Shown: positions 44,205 through 53,546, counted from the stretch's first letter. The stretch is 64,000 nucleotides of DNA from Bacteroidetes bacterium 37-13 (GCA_001897535.1 MKTC01000018.1:56617-120616); one strand, 5' to 3'. Numbers and translations are program-made. The notes: generated from the sequence alone by a model not told the origin.

Positions 44205-45542
44205 TTAGTTTTTGCTGAGCCACTCGGCTGCTTTTTGTAAAATTATCTCTTCCTGCCAAAGATTTTCAATGTTTTCCAATTGCATAATTTCATCTAAAAG
44301 TTCAGCTTGCTTTTCCCCTCGTTTTTTTGCTTCAAAATAGGGCGTTTGGTTAAAAGTTACCATGCCGTAAAGTGTTTGGAATTGCGATGGAAAAGCGGCT
44401 GCTATTCGCTTTTCGATTTTTAAGCGGAGTTGAAAATCATCTCTGCCACTCAAGTCGCGCATTTCGATAAAATTGTAAAGTGCTAAATCGGCAATAGCAT
44501 CAGCATTTGGTTTGCGCAAATTTTGAAATTCTTCTAATGTTTTATTCCAATCTTCGTGGTGTGTGGTAAGTAGTTCATCTAAGATGCGCACATCTTCAAA
44601 TCCGCAATTCATTCCTTGCCCGTAAAATGGCACTACGGCATGAGCGGCATCACCAATCAGACAAGTATTTTTGGTTTTCCAAGGAAAACATTTTACAGTT
44701 ACCAAAGAACCGGTTGGGTTGGTAAAAAAATCATGCGCCAAAGTTGGCATCAAGGCAACTGCATCAGGAAAATATTTTTGGAAATAAGCGGCAACATCGC
44801 TTTCTGTTTTCAACATGTCAAAACCGTTTTCTCCATGCAAAGCTGCAAAAAGCGTGCAAGTGAAAGAACCGTCTAAATTTGGCAAAGCAATCATCATAAA
44901 ACTTTCACGGGGCCAAATGTGCAGCGCATTATTTTCTATTTGATGTTTCCCGTTTAAATCGGGAATACACAATTCTTTGTAGCCGTGGCTTTCGTGTTGT
45001 TGGTTAATATTAAAATTATGTGTGCGTTGCATTTTGTATCGCGCTTCGCTGTATGCGCCATCTGCAGCAAGCAACACATCGCTTTTTATAGTTGATGTTT
45101 GCTTAGTTTCAGTATTTTCAAAAATAGCTTCAGTGGTATTAAAATTCACCTCTACACAATGTTGGTTAAAAAGAAATTGAACGCCCATTTTTTCAGCTGC
45201 GTTCACTAAAACTTCATTCAGCAAACCGCGGCTCACGCTGTAAATCGCTTGCCCTTCTTTTCCGTAAGGTTGAAAATATTTTTCTCCGTTTTGGTGGTGA
45301 ATTACTCTACCGCTCATTGGCAATGCAATGGGTTCTATTTCTTTTCTTAAACCAACTTTATCTAATGCTGCCCAGCCGCGTTCGCTTAGTGCTAAATTTA
45401 TGGAGCGACCGCCTACGTAGCCTTCTAAACGAGAGTCTGCTCTGCGTTCGTAAACCGTAATTTTGCTGTTGCGCTTAGCTAAAAAACACGCTAATAGAGA
45501 ACCCACTAAACCTGCGCCCGAAATGCTAATTTGTTTTTGCAT
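44205..45542 (-). CDS. kmo: Kynurenine 3-monooxygenase
   Basis: A 445-residue FAD monooxygenase. ISISGAGLVGSLLACFLAKR binds FAD, and VYERRADSR, GRSINLALSERGWAALDKVG, and IYSVSRGLLNEVLVNAAE are KMO signature blocks. CLIGDAAHAVVPFYGQGMNC is the second FAD motif. Unlike the mammalian enzyme there is no membrane anchor at the C-terminus. It hydroxylates kynurenine to 3-hydroxykynurenine, towards quinolinate and NAD. No other kynurenine-pathway gene is in the window; its partner kdsD has an unrelated role. Confidence 0.92.
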   Translation of the reverse strand: MQKQISISGAGLVGSLLACFLAKRNSKITVYERRADSRLEGYVGGRSINLALSERGWAALDKVGLRKEIEPIALPMSGRVIHHQNGEKYFQPYGKEGQAIYSVSRGLLNEVLVNAAEKMGVQFLFNQHCVEVNFNTTEAIFENTETKQTSTIKSDVLLAADGAYSEARYKMQRTHNFNINQQHESHGYKELCIPDLNGKHQIENNALHIWPRESFMMIALPNLDGSFTCTLFAALHGENGFDMLKTESDVAAYFQKYFPDAVALMPTLAHDFFTNPTGSLVTVKCFPWKTKNTCLIGDAAHAVVPFYGQGMNCGFEDVRILDELLTTHHEDWNKTLEEFQNLRKPNADAIADLALYNFIEMRDLSGRDDFQLRLKIEKRIAAAFPSQFQTLYGMVTFNQTPYFEAKKRGEKQAELLDEIMQLENIENLWQEEIILQKAAEWLSKN

Positions 45543-45644
45543 ATTTTATTTTCTGCCTTGCGATAATATGGCAATTCTGTTTTTGCTGCAAAATATAGAT
45601 TTAGTTTTTGAACTTTGCCGTTCTGAAAATTAAGAAGAAGAAAA

Positions 45645-46307
45645 ATGGTAACGGTAAAGAAATTCACTTTTAATGCGCTAAGCGAAAATACTTATGTACT
45701 TTTTGATGAAACCAAACAATGTGTGGTAATTGACCCGGGTTGCAGTAGCGAACAAGAGAAAAATATTTTGTCAAATTATATTTTGCAAGAAGCACTTATT
45801 CCTGTTTTGCTGTTGAACACGCATTGCCATGTAGATCATGTGCCGGGAAATGCTTTTGTGGCAGAGAAGTATAACGTGCCGCTTTTAATTCATAAGCAAG
45901 ATTTAGCATTGCTGCACGAAGCTCCAAATTTTGCTAAGTTTTTTGGTGTGGTTTGTCCTGCTTCTCCCGAACCGGCTTCGTTTTTAGAAGAAGGCGATAC
46001 GGTAAACTTCGGAAATTCTTCTTTAGAAGTGCTTTTTACGCCCGGTCATTCACCCGGAAGTATTTCATTTTACAGCAAAGAAAACGAGTTTATTATTGTA
46101 GGCGATGTTTTATTTTTAGGAAGCATCGGCAGATACGATTTGCCCGGTGCAAATGGCAAAACACTTTTGCATTCCATTGATACGCGCTTGTTGCCTTTGC
46201 CTGATAACACAAGAGTTTATTGCGGACACGGGCCTGATACCACAATCGGACACGAGCGCAGAACGAATCCATTTTTGAATCAAGATTTTAGAGCAGAAAT
46301 TGGTTAA
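45645..46307 (+). CDS. MBL-fold metallo-hydrolase, glyoxalase II-like
   Basis: A 220-residue protein. The fold is shown by VKKFTFNALSENTYVLFD, VVIDPGC, and the metal motif LNTHCHVDHVPGN (H-x-H-x-D-H, about residues 63-75). TPGHSPGSISFY and IIVGDVLFLGSIGRYDLPG give the next His and Asp ligands, and YCGHGPDTTIGHE the last His. It is of the YcbL or hydroxyacylglutathione hydrolase-like type, acting on a thioester or similar. The substrate is unclear in Bacteroidota. It is divergent from kmo. Confidence 0.85.
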   Translation: MVTVKKFTFNALSENTYVLFDETKQCVVIDPGCSSEQEKNILSNYILQEALIPVLLLNTHCHVDHVPGNAFVAEKYNVPLLIHKQDLALLHEAPNFAKFFGVVCPASPEPASFLEEGDTVNFGNSSLEVLFTPGHSPGSISFYSKENEFIIVGDVLFLGSIGRYDLPGANGKTLLHSIDTRLLPLPDNTRVYCGHGPDTTIGHERRTNPFLNQDFRAEIG

Positions 46308-46385
46308 ATACAGAAAACATTCAATTCAGATTTAGAAGTAAAAGAATTAAGCATTAAAATTGCAAACAATTAAGTTTAAGAAAAC

Positions 46386-46922
46386 ATGAGTTTAAATATA
46401 AAATCGAATAAAGAAGTAAAAACATCAGAGCGTTTTTTAAAAAGAGTGGAAGAGTTGAAGTCTTGGTTTCCTGAAGGAAAACATAAAAGTGCTTTGCTAA
46501 CTGTACTTCACGAAATGCAAGATGAAAACGACAATTGGCTTAGTGTTGAAGCAATGGATAAAGTTGCAGAGCTTCTAAATATTAAACCGATTGAAGTTTA
46601 TGAAGTGGTGAGTTTTTACTCCATGTACAATCAAAAACCGGTTGGTAAATATTCGTTTGAATTTTGCCAAACCAGCTGCTGCGGCTTGCGTGGAGCAGAT
46701 GATATGATAGAATATACTTGCAAAAAATTAGGTGTAAAAGAAGGAGAAGTAACGCCCGATGGTATGTTTAGCGTGAAAGGCGTTGAATGTTTGGGTGCTT
46801 GCGGTTATGCACCAATGATGCAGGTGGGCGATTTTTATCACGAGTTTTTAACACCCAAAAAAATTGACCAACTTATAGAAGACTGCCGCGCGGGAAAAGT
46901 GAAAACATTAAGCGAAGTTTAG
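46386..46922 (+). CDS. nuoE: NADH-quinone oxidoreductase subunit E
   Basis: A 178-residue thioredoxin-like [2Fe-2S] protein. The cluster ligands are C94 with C98/C99 in FCQTSCC, and C135 and C139 in ECLGAC. Conserved blocks are KHKSALLTVLHEMQDENDNW, IKPIEVYEVVSFYSMYN and the final DQLIEDCRAGKV. It is part of the NADH-input module of Complex I. No nuoF or other nuo gene is in the window. It is followed 24 bases later by an unknown gene on the same strand. Confidence 0.93.
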   Translation: MSLNIKSNKEVKTSERFLKRVEELKSWFPEGKHKSALLTVLHEMQDENDNWLSVEAMDKVAELLNIKPIEVYEVVSFYSMYNQKPVGKYSFEFCQTSCCGLRGADDMIEYTCKKLGVKEGEVTPDGMFSVKGVECLGACGYAPMMQVGDFYHEFLTPKKIDQLIEDCRAGKVKTLSEV

Positions 46923-46946
46923 TTTAAATAAAAGCATGTAAAAACC

Positions 46947-47522
46947 ATGCACGAAATAGAACCATTCTTTCTATGGCGCGATTACTACATCGCTTCCAAC
47001 GACAAAAAATCACCTTTTTATCGAAGGCAATACAGCGAGTTTGAATACACGCAAAAAATCTACAATTATTTTATTCATCCGCAGTGGGATTTTTTTGGCT
47101 CCAGCACGCTTTATTGCAAAGTTTTATTTGCTGATTATGATAGCCAATTTGCCATTATTGAACTCTTAGGAGAGTGGAACGATGCGCTTCACAACGATAT
47201 AATGGAATTAAAACGCGGGCTGATTGATAAAATGACGGCACAAGGCATTTCTAAGTTTTTGCTCATTGGCGAAAATGTATTGAACTTCCATGCTTCAGAC
47301 GATTCATATTACGAAGAGTGGTACGAAGATATTCGCGACCAAAACGGCTGGATTGTAGCGTTAAATTTTAGAGAACACGTGGTGAAAGAAATGCGCTCGC
47401 AGCAAATTCATTATTATGTGATGATGGGCGAAAATCAACAGTTAGTGGAATGGCGTAAACTCAAGCCTCATCACGTTTTCGCTGCCATAGAAAACTTGCT
47501 CACAAAATCTATTGGGCAATAG
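46947..47522 (+). CDS. Conserved protein of unknown function, next to nuoE
   Basis: A 191-residue soluble protein rich in aromatic residues (FFLWRDYYIASNDKKSPFYR, EFEYTQKIYNYFIHPQWDFF, YYEEWYEDIRDQNGWIVALN). No signal peptide and no known domain recognised by me. It is probably co-transcribed with nuoE because of the 24-base gap. A role near the respiratory chain is only a guess from position. Confidence 0.75.
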   Translation: MHEIEPFFLWRDYYIASNDKKSPFYRRQYSEFEYTQKIYNYFIHPQWDFFGSSTLYCKVLFADYDSQFAIIELLGEWNDALHNDIMELKRGLIDKMTAQGISKFLLIGENVLNFHASDDSYYEEWYEDIRDQNGWIVALNFREHVVKEMRSQQIHYYVMMGENQQLVEWRKLKPHHVFAAIENLLTKSIGQ

Positions 47523-47637
47523 TTTTTCAGTATAGTAGGTGCATTGTTTTTATTGGAAAAGAATAAAGCAGCTTTTGCTATTTTTTAAAATAAAAACTGT
47601 TGAATGAAAAAACCACTTCAACAAACTCAAAAAAATA

Positions 47638-47645
47638 TACCTTTG
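47638..47645 (+). promoter_or_regulatory. -7 element very close to the porP/sprF-like start
   Basis: TACCTTTG at 47638-47645 is a good -7 box, with only seven bases before the ATG at 47653. A matching TTTG -33 element at normal spacing is not visible. If used, transcription would start next to the start codon. Confidence 0.45.
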
Positions 47646-47652
47646 AGTACGA

Positions 47653-48630
47653 ATGTATTTTCTGAATAAAATTTTAATTGCTTTATTACTCTTATCAGCA
47701 CTGTTTAGTAGCGAAAAATTGTTGGCTCAAAATGAACCGCAATTCACGCATTATATGTTTAATAAAGCCATTTTTAATCCTGCTTATGCAGGTTCAAATG
47801 ATGCGATAGAAATAAACGCCCTACACCGCAGCCAGTATGTAAATATTGCTTCAACGGCAATCAATACACAGTTTCTTGGAGTAAACTTACCAATCTATAA
47901 AGCAAGCTCAGGAATTGGCATTTCAATCGTGAATGATTTGGCAGGAGCACTGCGCTCTACTTATGTTTCGGTGCAGTATAATTATCGCAAAAAATTTAAG
48001 TGGGGAAATGTTGCCGCAGGCGCAGGAGTTGGCTTTATGCAAGCGGGTTTAGATGGCGCAAAACTTCGCGCACCCGATGGCGATTACACTAGTGGCATAA
48101 ATCATAACGATGCGTATTTACCAACAGGTATTCAGCAAGCAATAGCACCTGACTTTTCTCTCGGTATTTTCTTGAATAACGATAAATGGTTTGCAGGCGT
48201 TTCTGTTAATCATTTAGCGGCTTCTGTTGCTAAATTTCAATCTGGCTTAAAGTTGAATTATGCGCGAAATATATTGGTTAGCGGAGGTTATGATATTAAA
48301 GTATCAAAGCGCTTTTCAGTGATGCCATCAGTGTTTTTAAAGTCTGATTTTAAAAAAGTTCAAACAGACTTTGCGGTTACAGCAACTATTGTACACAATT
48401 TAATAACCGGTGTATCGTTTAGAGGAAACGATAGAAATTCAATTGATGCGGTAGCGGTTTTTGCAGGGTTCACGTACAAGGGTTTTAGGTTAATTTATTC
48501 GTATGATGTTAATATTTCGACCTTAAATCGCTTTAATTCCGGCAGCCACGAAGTGAGTGCGGCATACTTAATTTCTTATGGTAAAAAAGAGCGAAAACCG
48601 TTGATATATCACAATCCGCGCTTTTTATAA
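47653..48630 (+). CDS. PorP/SprF family type IX secretion membrane protein
   Basis: A 325-residue protein with a signal peptide (cleavage near LLAQ) and the family start NEPQFTHYMFNKAIFNPAYA with GSNDAIEINALHRSQYV. The rest is a 14-strand-type outer membrane barrel: GVNLPIYKASSGIGISIVND, VAAGAGVGFMQAG, GVSVNHL, and a terminal HEVSAAYLISYG. PorP and SprF act in export of specific T9SS substrates. It lies just before gldK, as usual in Bacteroidota T9SS loci. I leave the symbol open, because several copies often exist per genome. Confidence 0.92.
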   Translation: MYFLNKILIALLLLSALFSSEKLLAQNEPQFTHYMFNKAIFNPAYAGSNDAIEINALHRSQYVNIASTAINTQFLGVNLPIYKASSGIGISIVNDLAGALRSTYVSVQYNYRKKFKWGNVAAGAGVGFMQAGLDGAKLRAPDGDYTSGINHNDAYLPTGIQQAIAPDFSLGIFLNNDKWFAGVSVNHLAASVAKFQSGLKLNYARNILVSGGYDIKVSKRFSVMPSVFLKSDFKKVQTDFAVTATIVHNLITGVSFRGNDRNSIDAVAVFAGFTYKGFRLIYSYDVNISTLNRFNSGSHEVSAAYLISYGKKERKPLIYHNPRFL

Positions 48631-48697
48631 ACACATGAAAATGAATAGGCTGAAACAAAAAATATTTCTTATCGTAAGATTTTTTTGGGAAAAAATA

Positions 48698-48726
48698 TTT
48701 GGAAAAACGAAAAACATCTATATTTA
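48698..48726 (+). promoter_or_regulatory. Possible internal promoter before gldK
   Basis: TTTG at 48698-48701 and TATATTTA at 48719-48726, 17 bases apart, precede the gldK ATG at 48764. The 133-base gap after porP/sprF suggests that gldKLMN may have its own promoter. Confidence 0.45.
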
Positions 48727-48763
48727 CGCTCTTCAAAATAGAGCCAAACAAGCAAACAACAAC

Positions 48764-50029
48764 ATGAAAAACTTAAACAGTTTCTTCGGCAAGGCTGCGA
48801 TAGCGGCAACTCTCTTTGTCGCGGGATGCAGTGGCGGGTACAACGGGCAACTAATCGGTGAATTAGATAGACCACGTTGGAACCCGATTACTCCTTATGG
48901 AATGGTATTTGTACCATCAGGTGTTTTACATATCGGTCCAGGTGATCAAGATGTGAACTCTGCGTACAACTCAAAAGCCAAACAAATCTCTGTTGTGGGA
49001 TTTTATATGGATGATACCGAAATTACCAATAATGAATATCGCCAGTTTGTGAATTGGGTGCGCGACTCTGTTGGGCATACTTTGTTAGAACACACTACTG
49101 AAAACGATGCAGGGAAAACTCAAATTGATTGGAAACAAAAAATTGAGTGGAACGGTAAAGAAGCTAACGAACAGTTAGACCAAATTTACTATCCTGAAAA
49201 CCAAAGAATTTGGGGAAGAAAAGAACTTGATCCAAATAAATTGCACTACGTTTACGAGTGGTACGATTTAAAAGGTGCATCACTTACTAAAAATCGCGGT
49301 AAAGACCGTACCTCTTTCATTAAGAAAGAAGCTACACCAATTTATCCTGATACACTTTGCTGGGTAAGAGATTTCACTTATTCATACAACGAACCAATGA
49401 CTCGTCACTATTTCAGCCATCCGGCATTTGACGATTATCCGGTAGTTGGTGTGAATTGGTTTCAAGCAAAAGCATTTTGCGCTTGGCGTACACGCTTCTG
49501 GGAAGATTACAAAACTGCTAAAGGCGAACCATTGTTAGATGAATTCCGTTTACCAACAGAATTTGAATGGGAATATGCTGCACGTGGTGGAAAGAAAAAC
49601 CAACCTTATCCTTGGGGCGGTCCTTACGTAAGAAATTCTAAAGGCTGTATCTTGGCTAACTTTAAACCAGGTCGTGGAAATTATCCTGAAGATGGAGGTT
49701 TCTATACAGTACGCGCAGATGCTTACTGGCCAAACGATTACGGTTTATATAACATGGCAGGTAATGCTTCAGAATGGACCTCTTCAGCCTTTTACGAAAA
49801 TGCTTATTCATTCGTTCACGATTTAAACCCTGATATCCGCTACGATGCAGAAGGTAACGAATCTGAAACATTGAAAAGAAAATCAATTCGTGGAGGCTCT
49901 TGGAAAGATATTGGTTACTATATCCAGTGCGGAACACGTAATTGGGAATATGCCGACTCAGCTAAGTCTTACGTAGGCTTCCGTTGTATCACTACATTCT
50001 TAGGACGCGATATTATGGATAGCAAATAA
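48764..50029 (+). CDS. gldK: Gliding motility/T9SS lipoprotein GldK
   Basis: I chose the ATG at 48764 (421 residues): MKNLNSFFGKAAIAATLFVA then GC, a lipoprotein signal. A longer frame from 48635 adds a basic leader without signal character. The mature part begins with YNGQLIGELDRPRWNPITPY and has a formylglycine-generating-enzyme-like (FGE-sulfatase) domain: MVFVPSGVLHIGPGDQD, FYMDDTEITNNEYRQFVNW, HPAFDDYPVVGVNWFQAKAF, RLPTEFEWEYAARGGKK, GLYNMAGNASEWTSS, SIRGGSWKDIGY. GldK and GldN form the periplasmic ring associated with the outer membrane in the T9SS. Confidence 0.97.
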   Translation: MKNLNSFFGKAAIAATLFVAGCSGGYNGQLIGELDRPRWNPITPYGMVFVPSGVLHIGPGDQDVNSAYNSKAKQISVVGFYMDDTEITNNEYRQFVNWVRDSVGHTLLEHTTENDAGKTQIDWKQKIEWNGKEANEQLDQIYYPENQRIWGRKELDPNKLHYVYEWYDLKGASLTKNRGKDRTSFIKKEATPIYPDTLCWVRDFTYSYNEPMTRHYFSHPAFDDYPVVGVNWFQAKAFCAWRTRFWEDYKTAKGEPLLDEFRLPTEFEWEYAARGGKKNQPYPWGGPYVRNSKGCILANFKPGRGNYPEDGGFYTVRADAYWPNDYGLYNMAGNASEWTSSAFYENAYSFVHDLNPDIRYDAEGNESETLKRKSIRGGSWKDIGYYIQCGTRNWEYADSAKSYVGFRCITTFLGRDIMDSK

Positions 50030-50149
50030 GCTATAAGTATCTCGTGAAAAAACTTTTAAAGTATCATTAAATTATTCTCGTGTTTTTTATTTAAAAATTC
50101 ACATAAAAATCTATTTGTTTAACAAAATTAAAAATCAAAACTTAGAAAA

Positions 50150-50944
50150 ATGGCTTCAGGAAAACCGTCAATGTTCGAAACCGTAAAAGGAAGAACCTAT
50201 CTTAACTATGCATACTCAATTGGTGCTGCAGTGGTAATTGCAGGTGCCCTTTTTAAAATCATGCACTGGCCGGGAGCAGAAATTATGCTTATAGCCGGTA
50301 TGGGTACAGAGGTAATTATCTTCATAATTTCAGCTTTGGAACCACAGCACGTAGATAAACACTATGAATGGGAAAGAGTTCACCCAGAGTTAGCACTTAG
50401 TGGCGAAGCAAAAAAGGGTGAAAAGTCTTTAACACAACAATTAGATAAAGCATTAGCTGAAACAAAAGTAGGGCCAGAACTAATTGCAAGTTTAGGTGGT
50501 AGTTTGAAAAACCTATCTGAATCTACAAGTAAATTAACTGATTTAACCGATGCTTCAGTTGCAGCTAAAGGATTTGCAGATAGTGCAAAAAATGCTTCAG
50601 GTTCTATCAATTCATTTGCGCAAGCAGCAGCAGCAGCAACAGGTTCTGTTGGTAAAATTGCTGAAGGTGCAGAGTTTACAAAAGTTTACCAAGAGCAAGT
50701 TTCTGCAATGGCTAAAAACCTTTCACAGTTAAACGCTATTTACGAATTAGAATTACAAGATTCTAACAACCATTTAAAATCAATGAATAAATTCTTTGGT
50801 AACTTAAATGCGGCAGCAGAAGCGTTGAGCGGAACTGCAACAGATGCAATTAAGTACAAAGATGAATTAGGAAAATTGAATAAAAACTTAAATTCATTGA
50901 ATGCTGTATATGGTAACATGTTGGCTGCAATGAAAACTCAATAG
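50150..50944 (+). CDS. gldL: Gliding motility/T9SS motor protein GldL
   Basis: A 264-residue protein. Two N-terminal transmembrane helices are at about residues 20-40 (YAYSIGAAVVIAGALFKIMH) and 45-65 (AEIMLIAGMGTEVIIFIISA), with the conserved Glu in GTEVIIF. The rest is a cytoplasmic coiled-coil-rich part with DASVAAKGFADSAKNASG and many Asn/Leu heptads. GldL and GldM form the inner-membrane motor that uses the proton gradient to power secretion and gliding. It lies between gldK and gldM. Confidence 0.96.
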   Translation: MASGKPSMFETVKGRTYLNYAYSIGAAVVIAGALFKIMHWPGAEIMLIAGMGTEVIIFIISALEPQHVDKHYEWERVHPELALSGEAKKGEKSLTQQLDKALAETKVGPELIASLGGSLKNLSESTSKLTDLTDASVAAKGFADSAKNASGSINSFAQAAAAATGSVGKIAEGAEFTKVYQEQVSAMAKNLSQLNAIYELELQDSNNHLKSMNKFFGNLNAAAEALSGTATDAIKYKDELGKLNKNLNSLNAVYGNMLAAMKTQ

Positions 50945-51008
50945 TTTTTCATTGAATAGAGAGAGTGTTGCGATAATTATTAAAGAACAAAAAATTAAAT
51001 AATAAATA

Positions 51009-52622
51009 ATGGCTGGTGGAAAATTGACGCCTAGGCAGAAGATGATTAACATGATGTATCTCGTGTTAACAGCCTTGCTAGCCTTGAACGTTTCAAATGA
51101 AGTTTTGAATGCCTTCAAGATTGTAAATGATGGCTTAAAAACTTCAAACAGTTCTTTGGTTGAAAAGAACGATGGAATATACGCTACATTTCAAAAGGAA
51201 ATGGAGAACAATCCTGAAAAAACAAAACCTTTTAATGACAAAGCTCAAGAGGCTAAGAAGATTTCAAAAGAAATTTTTGATCAAATAGAAGCTTACAAGG
51301 CAGAAATTATTAAAGAAGCTAAAGGTATAGATCCAGAATCTGGAGATATCGTTCAGCGTGATAATATTGATGTTGCTACTCGTATTTTCGTTGAAAATGG
51401 CGGAAAGAAAGGCAAAGACCTCTATGCAAAATTGAAATCTGCACACGATAAGTTTATTGCAGCTTCAGGAAATCCTAACTTTCCTATTCCTTTAAATCCA
51501 GATGATGTTTTGAAAGGAAAAAAACCAGATTTAGTGCAAAAAGGTTGGGAATATGCAGCGTTTAACCACGTGCCTGCAACTGCTGCGGTTACGATTCTTA
51601 CCAAGTTTCAAAATGACGTAATTTCTTCGGAAGGCGCTATCATTGAGCACTTGATTAAGCAAATTAACGCGAAAGACTACAAATTTGATCAGTTGGCTGC
51701 TGCGGTTATTGCTCCTTCGAGCTATTTAATGCAAGGTCAAAAATACACTGCACAAATATTTGTGGCTGCATCTTCTAAATCACAAGATCCTGAAGTTTTC
51801 ATCGGTTCGCTTCCTGCAAATGCCAAGAAAATTCCTGGAACAGAGCAATATGAGCCAATTGAAAGTGTTGATGGCAATGTAGCTGGTACTCCTTTAAAAG
51901 TAGAAGGCGGAAAAGGGATTTTTGAACAAGCTGCTACAGCAGTTGGTGAAAAGAAATATGCTGGGGTTATTAGAGTTAAAAACCCTGATGGATCAGGATA
52001 TAAATTGTATCCGTTTTCTGCAGGTTACCAAGTTGGTGCAAAATCAGTGGTTGTCTCTCCTACAAAAATGAACGTGTTATATATTGGTGTAGATAACCCA
52101 ATGAAAATTTCAGTTGCGGGTGTTCAACAACAAGATGTAATAGCTTCATTCCAAGGAGATGGAACATTAACCAAAAATTCTGATGGTACATACACAGCAC
52201 GTGTAAAAACACCAGGAAAAACAGTTATCAATGTGTCAGCTAAAGTAGATGGCAAACCTTCTTCTATGGGTTCTGAAGAATTTCGTATTAAAAGAATTCC
52301 GGATCCGGTTCCAACTGTTGGAGGTAAATTACGTGGAGGTCCAACTGCAGCAGGCCAGTTGAAAGTACAATCTGGTTTAGTAGCATTGTTAGAAAACTTT
52401 GACTTTGAAGCTCGCTTTAATGTGGTAAGTTACACAATGGGTTACCAAAAAGGACCAGATTATTTTGAAGAAAGAGTTTCTGGACCATTGTTCAATAGCA
52501 AAATTCAAGGAATTTTACAAGGCTTAAAACCAAAACAAATCGTTATATTTGATGATATTAAAGTTGTAGGCCCAGATGGAGCACAACGTAAAATTCCTCA
52601 ATTGGCATTCAAAATTATCTAA
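51009..52622 (+). CDS. gldM: Gliding motility/T9SS motor protein GldM
   Basis: A 537-residue protein with one N-terminal transmembrane helix directly after LTPRQKMINMMYLVLTALLA and LNVSNEVLNAFKIV, the usual GldM opening. A long periplasmic part has four beta-rich domains, including GSLPANAKKIPGTEQYEPIE and SVVVSPTKMNVLYIGVDNP. It ends YTMGYQKGPDYFEERVSGP and KIQGILQGLKPKQIVIFDDI. GldM spans the periplasm and connects GldL to the GldK/N ring. Confidence 0.96.
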   Translation: MAGGKLTPRQKMINMMYLVLTALLALNVSNEVLNAFKIVNDGLKTSNSSLVEKNDGIYATFQKEMENNPEKTKPFNDKAQEAKKISKEIFDQIEAYKAEIIKEAKGIDPESGDIVQRDNIDVATRIFVENGGKKGKDLYAKLKSAHDKFIAASGNPNFPIPLNPDDVLKGKKPDLVQKGWEYAAFNHVPATAAVTILTKFQNDVISSEGAIIEHLIKQINAKDYKFDQLAAAVIAPSSYLMQGQKYTAQIFVAASSKSQDPEVFIGSLPANAKKIPGTEQYEPIESVDGNVAGTPLKVEGGKGIFEQAATAVGEKKYAGVIRVKNPDGSGYKLYPFSAGYQVGAKSVVVSPTKMNVLYIGVDNPMKISVAGVQQQDVIASFQGDGTLTKNSDGTYTARVKTPGKTVINVSAKVDGKPSSMGSEEFRIKRIPDPVPTVGGKLRGGPTAAGQLKVQSGLVALLENFDFEARFNVVSYTMGYQKGPDYFEERVSGPLFNSKIQGILQGLKPKQIVIFDDIKVVGPDGAQRKIPQLAFKII

Positions 52623-52642
52623 TATTTATATCTAAGTACGTT

Positions 52643-53467
52643 ATGAAAATAGTGGCAAAAATGTTTTTAGCGATTGCGGTAATGGGTGTAACAACTGCCA
52701 TTGCCCAAGAACCTTTAGATGGTGCGTACCAAAAGGTACTTAACAAAGAAAGAGAAATCGTTCCTTACGATTACATTAGAGAAGCAGATGTGTTTTGGAG
52801 TAAACGCATTTGGAGAACTATTGATACGCGTGAGAAAATGAACTTGGCATTCAGATATCCGCAAATGCCGCTTATTAACATTATTCATACAGCTGCAAAA
52901 AATGGTGAGATTACAGTTTACGATCCTGCAGTTGATAATGCAGACCAGTTTAAATTGGTAATGCCAGTTGGCGATGTTTCAAAAATTGGTTCAAGCACAG
53001 ATACATCAATGGTTGTAGATCCTATTACATTAGAGGAAAAGCAAGTTGTTGCGGTAACTGAATTTAACCCAATGAACGTTGTAAAGTATCGTTTAAAGGA
53101 AGATTGGGTTTTCGATAAAGAGACTTCTACCATGATGGTGAGAATAATCGGAATTTGCCCGGTAGCTGAAAAGATAGATCAAAATACTCAAACAGTTTTA
53201 GGTGATCAGCCAATGTATTGGGTTTACTATCCTGATTTGCGCCCTGTTTTAGCAAAGTACGAAGTATTCAATCCGAAAAACGATGCAGTAACTTTAAGTT
53301 GGGAAGACTTGTTTGAAGCACGCAAATTCGGAAGCTATATTTACAAAGAATCTAACGTTTACGATAGAACTATTAGTGAATACGCAGCAGGAATTGATGG
53401 TCTTTTAGAAGGCGAAAAAGTTAAGAATGAAATCTTCGTTTTTGAACACGATTTGTGGACTTATTAG
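52643..53467 (+). CDS. gldN: Gliding motility/T9SS protein GldN
   Basis: A 274-residue protein with a signal peptide ending ATTAIAQ region (MKIVAKMFLAIAVMGVTTAI, then AQ). The mature part has VPYDYIREADVFWSKRIWRT, IDTREKMNLAFRYPQMPLI, and YRLKEDWVFDKETSTMMVR, IIGICPVAEKID, all typical of GldN. GldN pairs with GldK in the outer-membrane-associated ring. It is the last gene of the locus, with a strong terminator 20 bases later. Confidence 0.96.
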   Translation: MKIVAKMFLAIAVMGVTTAIAQEPLDGAYQKVLNKEREIVPYDYIREADVFWSKRIWRTIDTREKMNLAFRYPQMPLINIIHTAAKNGEITVYDPAVDNADQFKLVMPVGDVSKIGSSTDTSMVVDPITLEEKQVVAVTEFNPMNVVKYRLKEDWVFDKETSTMMVRIIGICPVAEKIDQNTQTVLGDQPMYWVYYPDLRPVLAKYEVFNPKNDAVTLSWEDLFEARKFGSYIYKESNVYDRTISEYAAGIDGLLEGEKVKNEIFVFEHDLWTY

Positions 53468-53486
53468 ACTTAAAACTAAAATACTT

Positions 53487-53518
53487 AAAAGGGTTGCAAT
53501 TTTGCAGCCCTTTTTTTT
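53487..53518 (+). terminator. Terminator of the gldKLMN operon
   Basis: AAAAGGGTTGCAA and TTGCAGCCCTTTT form a long stem with one G-U pair and a short T loop, followed by a run of eight T at 53511-53518. Confidence 0.92.
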
Positions 53519-53546
53519 GCGCCTTACCCAAAATCGGCTACTTTCG
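53516..53546 (+). promoter_or_regulatory. Promoter of atpA
   Basis: TTTG at 53516-53519, in the terminator's T-tract, and TACTTTCG at 53539-53546, 19 bases apart, fit the consensus with one change. The atpA ATG is at 53601. Confidence 0.55.

Noticed and set aside
48635..48763. Longer gldK start
   Set aside because: The extra 43 residues are basic and would bury the lipoprotein signal; a promoter-like element lies inside this stretch.
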